From the NCBI RefSeq assembly GCF_025698545.1, contig NC_068565.1, positions 1,550,001 through 1,614,000 of the forward strand: a stretch of 64,000 nt of DNA, in the 5' to 3' direction. The position numbers and the translations under genes were made by a program. Positions within the stretch are counted from its first letter, which is position 1, and each line of letters begins with the position of its first letter. Below, in pieces: positions 60,247 through 64,000 of this stretch. This DNA comes from Gossypium raimondii. Lineage: Eukaryota; Streptophyta; Magnoliopsida; Malvales; Malvaceae. A model generated the notes under the pieces. It had not been told where the DNA came from and did no database searches. It saw nothing but the letters and a program-made list of their open reading frames with translations.

Positions 60247-62654
60247 TTAGCCGTTTGAACCATCGGAACTACCTTGTGCGCTTTGTCGTCTTTTCTCTCG
60301 CCAATTCTCCCCCCACATCTTGGCTTCAGCTACAGCTCGTTCCCTATCCAAATCCCTGTTCAACATCCTGGCTGTTTCTCTAGGGGAGTCCTCTTTCTCG
60401 GACCCTTCTAAATCCCACTTACGGCCGGATACTCCTCCTTCGTCGTTCTTCGATACCCTTCCTCCTCTGTCGTCTCGGTATCTTTTTTCATCGGTTTCTC
60501 CAGAGCCTCTATGGCCATTCCCCGTTGTATTAGGATCGTATGCTTGATTTGCTAAATACGAGAGAGCTGTGACCACATCACCGATAAGAGGACGTGTGGC
60601 GGCCTCCTCTTGAATACACATAGATGCCACAGCTAGAGCTTGGTAGAGACCTCGCATTGGAAACCGTCCTTGCAATAGCGGATCTGCCAATTTTGACAAT
60701 TTGCGACGGTTATTGAACAATGGACGTGCCTGTATATACAAAACCACGAGAAAAAAAAGAACCTCGATTATTAAGTAGTCTTAGCCAATACTACAACATG
60801 ATAGTTAGGCAACCAAACTACAAAAACATTTCGAATGTGTTACCCATGTTATAAGATTCTGTTCACCATGGGGTTGAGAGCTGTCGATAGCTTTCCTACC
60901 TGTAATTAGCTCTAAGAAGACAACCCCGAAACTATAAACATCAGATTTCACCGTCAATTGACCAGTCATGGCATACTCAGGAGCACAATAACCATATGTG
61001 CCCATAACCCTGGTGGAAACATGCGATTTATCTCCAACGGGACCAAGTTTCGCGAGCCCAAAATCGGATAACTTCGGGTGAAATCCTTCTTCCAGTAATA
61101 TGTTGGAGGACTTGAAGTCCCTGTAAATAACAGGAGGGTTTGCTTTATCATGGAGGTACTCCAAACCCTTAGCTGCACCGGCTGCTATCTTCATTCTCGT
61201 GTTCCAGTCCAACGGTTCCTTACTGGGTGGAAGATCTGCAGAGAGATTAAAGAAAGAATAGATTATACAATCAAGTTTATCACTTCCTGCTATATAAATT
61301 TCTATGCTTTAATCTGACACATAGTACAGGGGCCTCCATCATATTTTTACCTGTCAAAGGGCATGACACTGCAATCAAAACTCATCTAACAATACATCAC
61401 CTGTCTCAAACAGATACATACAGCATATTGATTCCGACCATAATTAGGCTTAGTTTACGTTGTAGCTGGTCAGAAAACTGTTTGGAAAACCATGGTGAAA
61501 AGCCACTTTTTTACTCAAAACTCAGTTTCAAGGGCAAATCATGATTTTGCATGTCAACCACAATGCAAAACTTGGCCTTAATCAGATACGATTTAACCAT
61601 AAGTTTAACTTCAATGTCAAATAGCCGAGCAAAGGTCATCTAAGCTCATGTTGAACACCAAGTACAATAATGTCACTCTCATACAAAACAAATGGATATT
61701 TAGATCATTTATACAATTTATTAAAGCTACTAGCATGAATTCTCGAACTAAAAATCATGCAAAAAATTAAACACAATAACCATTATAACTACTTAACCAG
61801 AATAAAAAGCACAAATATTCATGTTATAGGTATGTAGCTTTTAATTATAGAATTATATTAACTTCATCAGTAGATATATGTAAACCCCACAGCTAAGCAT
61901 CTACCATGTGAGACAAACAGATTAAAATATATTTAAATCCACAAATATGTATCTACCATGCAAGATAGACAGTGAACGTACCTTAGAGGTCCATATACTA
62001 TTGAAAAGAATCAAATAAGGCCAAACTGAAATAGATTTAACATTTACTGTTTAACAGAGTTAATATTTTTAAATTTTTATAGTTTTGTAAATGAAATCTT
62101 TTGTTTGAAATTGAACTGCAATTGAAAAAAATTTCAAGACATTTTTACAGTAAATGTTAACTCCGTTACGATTTGGACTTATTTGATTCTTTTTAATAGT
62201 ATAAGGACCTCATAGGTACTTTAACCCAAGATAAACAGATTAAAATTACTTGACAGCCCGAAAAAATATCAAAGGCATAGAACTAACACAGAAAGAAGAG
62301 GAAATCTAACTTCAATAACTCCCTTTTCAGACTGTCAATGACACATAAAGTCAAAGTGTTAAAAAACAAAATGATTTCTCATGCTCTAAAGCTTGATGTA
62401 GGACCAGTTCCTCTAGAGAAAATAAATTAATGAAAGTAATCATATTAGAGCACCAAAATATTACCATGAAGATGATCTTCCAAGGATCCCAAGGGCATGA
62501 ATTCGTATACAAGAAGCCGTTGATCTCCATCAGCACAATAACCGATCAGGTTAACGAGATTAGGGTGATGAAGAAGGCTGAGCATGAGAACCTCAACAAG
62601 GAATTCCCTGTTACCCTGGAGACCATTTCTGTCCAACTGTTTAACTGCAACTAC
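60247..62654 (-). CDS. PBS1: Second PBS1 copy, 3' three exons only (5' end off window)
   Basis: Exons at 62465-62654, 60844-61235 and 60247-60729 match exons 3, 4 and 5 of the first copy in length (190, 392, 483 bp), phase and order. They encode kinase subdomains from [10 protein letters not shown] to the C-terminus. Catalytic [11 protein letters not shown] and the AvrPphB site GDKSHVS (61015-61035) are intact. The RPS5-type loop reads SSQPH (60868-60882). The tail ([29 protein letters not shown]) is closer to Arabidopsis PBS1 than that of copy 1. No stop or frameshift is seen. The exons for the P-loop and N-terminus must lie beyond 64000, because intron 2 here is already longer than copy 1's (1277 bp) owing to an internal duplication. 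The 3' UTR (from ~60056) is duplicated too. Confidence 0.92.
61973..62226. mobile_element. MITE inserted in intron 3 of PBS1 copy 2, with target duplication
   Basis: A 254-bp element with ~32-bp imperfect inverted ends ('taccttagaggtccatatac' and 'tataaggacctcataggta'). It is flanked by 'caagata(g/a)acag' at 61961-61972 and 62227-62238. Copy 1 has the empty site once ('gaaaagtaaacagatta', about 55476-55492). The 247-bp difference in intron 3 between the copies equals this insertion. It is of the same family as 14774-15140. Confidence 0.75.
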
Positions 62655-62889
62655 CTGTAAAGGCGAAACTATATATCTAAGACACGTAATGACATGAAGT
62701 CCTATTAGAACCTTCAATTTGTGTAATTTCAAAAGAAAACTTATAGATCCTCTTTTAAATCTCACATACACTTGTATGACAATTCAGTTACAAGTTACGA
62801 CAGAACAAAATAATTTTCAAAGACATTAAGCCTAATAACAAAAACTGGTGCTACAAGAAGCAATAGGATTTTCAGACTCATTCCACAAC

Positions 62890-64000
62890 TTAACTACGTG
62901 ATGATAACACCTGTTGAGTATTTAGACCAGAAATCAACATTTTATCAGCAAGACAGACTCAAGCAGGATGAATGATACTTTATTTGACCAAAGGATCAAC
63001 CATACTCCGATATTAATCGGATCATCTAAATGGATATCATTCGGTCAAATTAAAGAACTGCATCCAAGTTCAATTATTTAACTTTTAAATAGATTTCCAC
63101 TATGACTGAGCATAGCCACTATAATGAGTAATTAAATGAGATTTAAATTATGGTTCAGTTCTACATTGACCCTCAAACTTCAAAATGTTTTAATCTAGTC
63201 CTCAAAGCATCATTACCATGCCAACAAGTTTTTCTATCAACCTAGTTGTTAGTTTGGTTGTTAAATGTCATTCAGATATGATATAAAAGCATATCTAAAA
63301 CACGTGGATCAAATTTTAAACACGTGTACATCCTTACCACATAGACAGCTTGGAAGGCTATGTTATTTTACTTAACACGTTTGATACCATGCTTCATGTG
63401 TTACGTTAATAAATGTTCGAATATTAGATAAACAATAGATTTTTTTTTTCTAGACACCTGTCGAGGATTTAGACTGGAAATCAACATTTTATTAGCAAGA
63501 CAGACTCCAGCAGGATGAATGATACTTTATTTGACCAAAGGATCAACTATACTCCGATATATTGGATCTAAATGGATATTGTTCAATCAAATTAAAGAAC
63601 TGCATCCAAGTTCGATTATATAACTTTTTAATAGATTTCCACTGAGATTGAGCCAGATATAGCCACAATAACCGGTAATTAAATGTGATTCAAATTATGG
63701 TTCAGTTCTAAATTGATCCTCAAACTTCAAAACGTTTTAATCTAGTCCTCAAAGTATCATTACTGTACCAATCAAGTTTTTCTATTAACCTGGTTGTTAG
63801 TTTGGTTGTTAAATGCCAATTCAAATATGATAGAAAAGCATTTTAAAACATATGGATCAAATTTTAAACATGTGTACGTCTTTACCATATAGACAGCTTG
63901 GAAGGCTATATTCTTTCACTTAACGCGTTTGATACCATGCTTCACATGCTACGTTAATAAATGTCCGAATCTTAGATAAACAACAGATTTTCTTTCCAGA
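62890..64000. repeat. ~547-bp tandem duplication in intron 2 of PBS1 copy 2
   Basis: The landmark 'tcaacattttat' occurs at 62934 and again at 63481, and the ~510 bp after each align closely. Shared phrases include 'gatgaatgatactttatttg', 'aagaactgcatccaagttc' and 'ttttaatctagtcctcaaag'. Only one equivalent (56780-57060) exists in copy 1 and it lacks the internal MITE-like segment. The second unit runs to the window edge. Confidence 0.75.

Noticed and set aside
1..64000. CRISPR arrays, prokaryotic operons, organellar inserts, viral insertions
   Set aside because: Searched for by eye on both strands. No spaced identical repeats, no ribosome-binding-site-driven gene strings, and no recognisable plastid, mitochondrial or viral protein segments.

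Overview
The window looks like nuclear DNA from a dicot plant. Genes are split by many short introns with canonical GT/AG borders, intergenic DNA is AT-rich, and miniature transposons and SINE-like repeats are dense. The gene set (CONSTANS-like factor, mitochondrial PDH E1-beta, clade III SWEET, PBS1 kinase) and the style of repeats suggest Malvaceae, probably cotton (Gossypium). That assignment is recognition, not proof. No organellar, bacterial or viral block was seen.

Layout from left to right: 1-6568 is gene-free and repeat-rich. 6569-8990 (+) is a four-exon CONSTANS-LIKE gene of the COL14/COL15 type. 11809-15560 (+) is a decayed copy of a small secreted leucine-rich-repeat (LRR) gene. 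15561-25348 is repeats only. 25349-27984 (+) is the intact seven-exon paralogue of that LRR gene (217 aa). 29122-33178 (-) is a 14-exon gene for the beta subunit of mitochondrial pyruvate dehydrogenase E1 (362 aa), convergent with the LRR gene. 33600-48690 is a 15 kb repeat-rich desert. 48872-52183 (+) is a six-exon clade III SWEET sugar transporter (310 aa). 53739-58026 (-) is a complete five-exon PBS1 kinase gene (463 aa). 60247-62654 (-) holds the last three exons of a second, tandem PBS1 copy whose first two exons lie past the right edge.

All splice models were built by hand. Each intact gene joins in frame with consensus splice sites and ends at the length expected for its family. Of the ORFs on offer, only those overlapping these exons look real.

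The genes do not form one pathway. The most interesting biology is immunity-related: tandem PBS1 paralogues that both keep the AvrPphB protease site but differ in the loop that RPS5 reads in Arabidopsis, plus an intact/pseudogene pair of secreted LRR proteins. A second theme is well-resolved transposon history. It includes a GC-rich Mutator-like MITE with a 10-bp target duplication, a hAT-like MITE, a MITE present in one PBS1 copy and absent from the other, a three-unit tRNA-derived SINE-like array, and at least nine copies of another SINE-like family.
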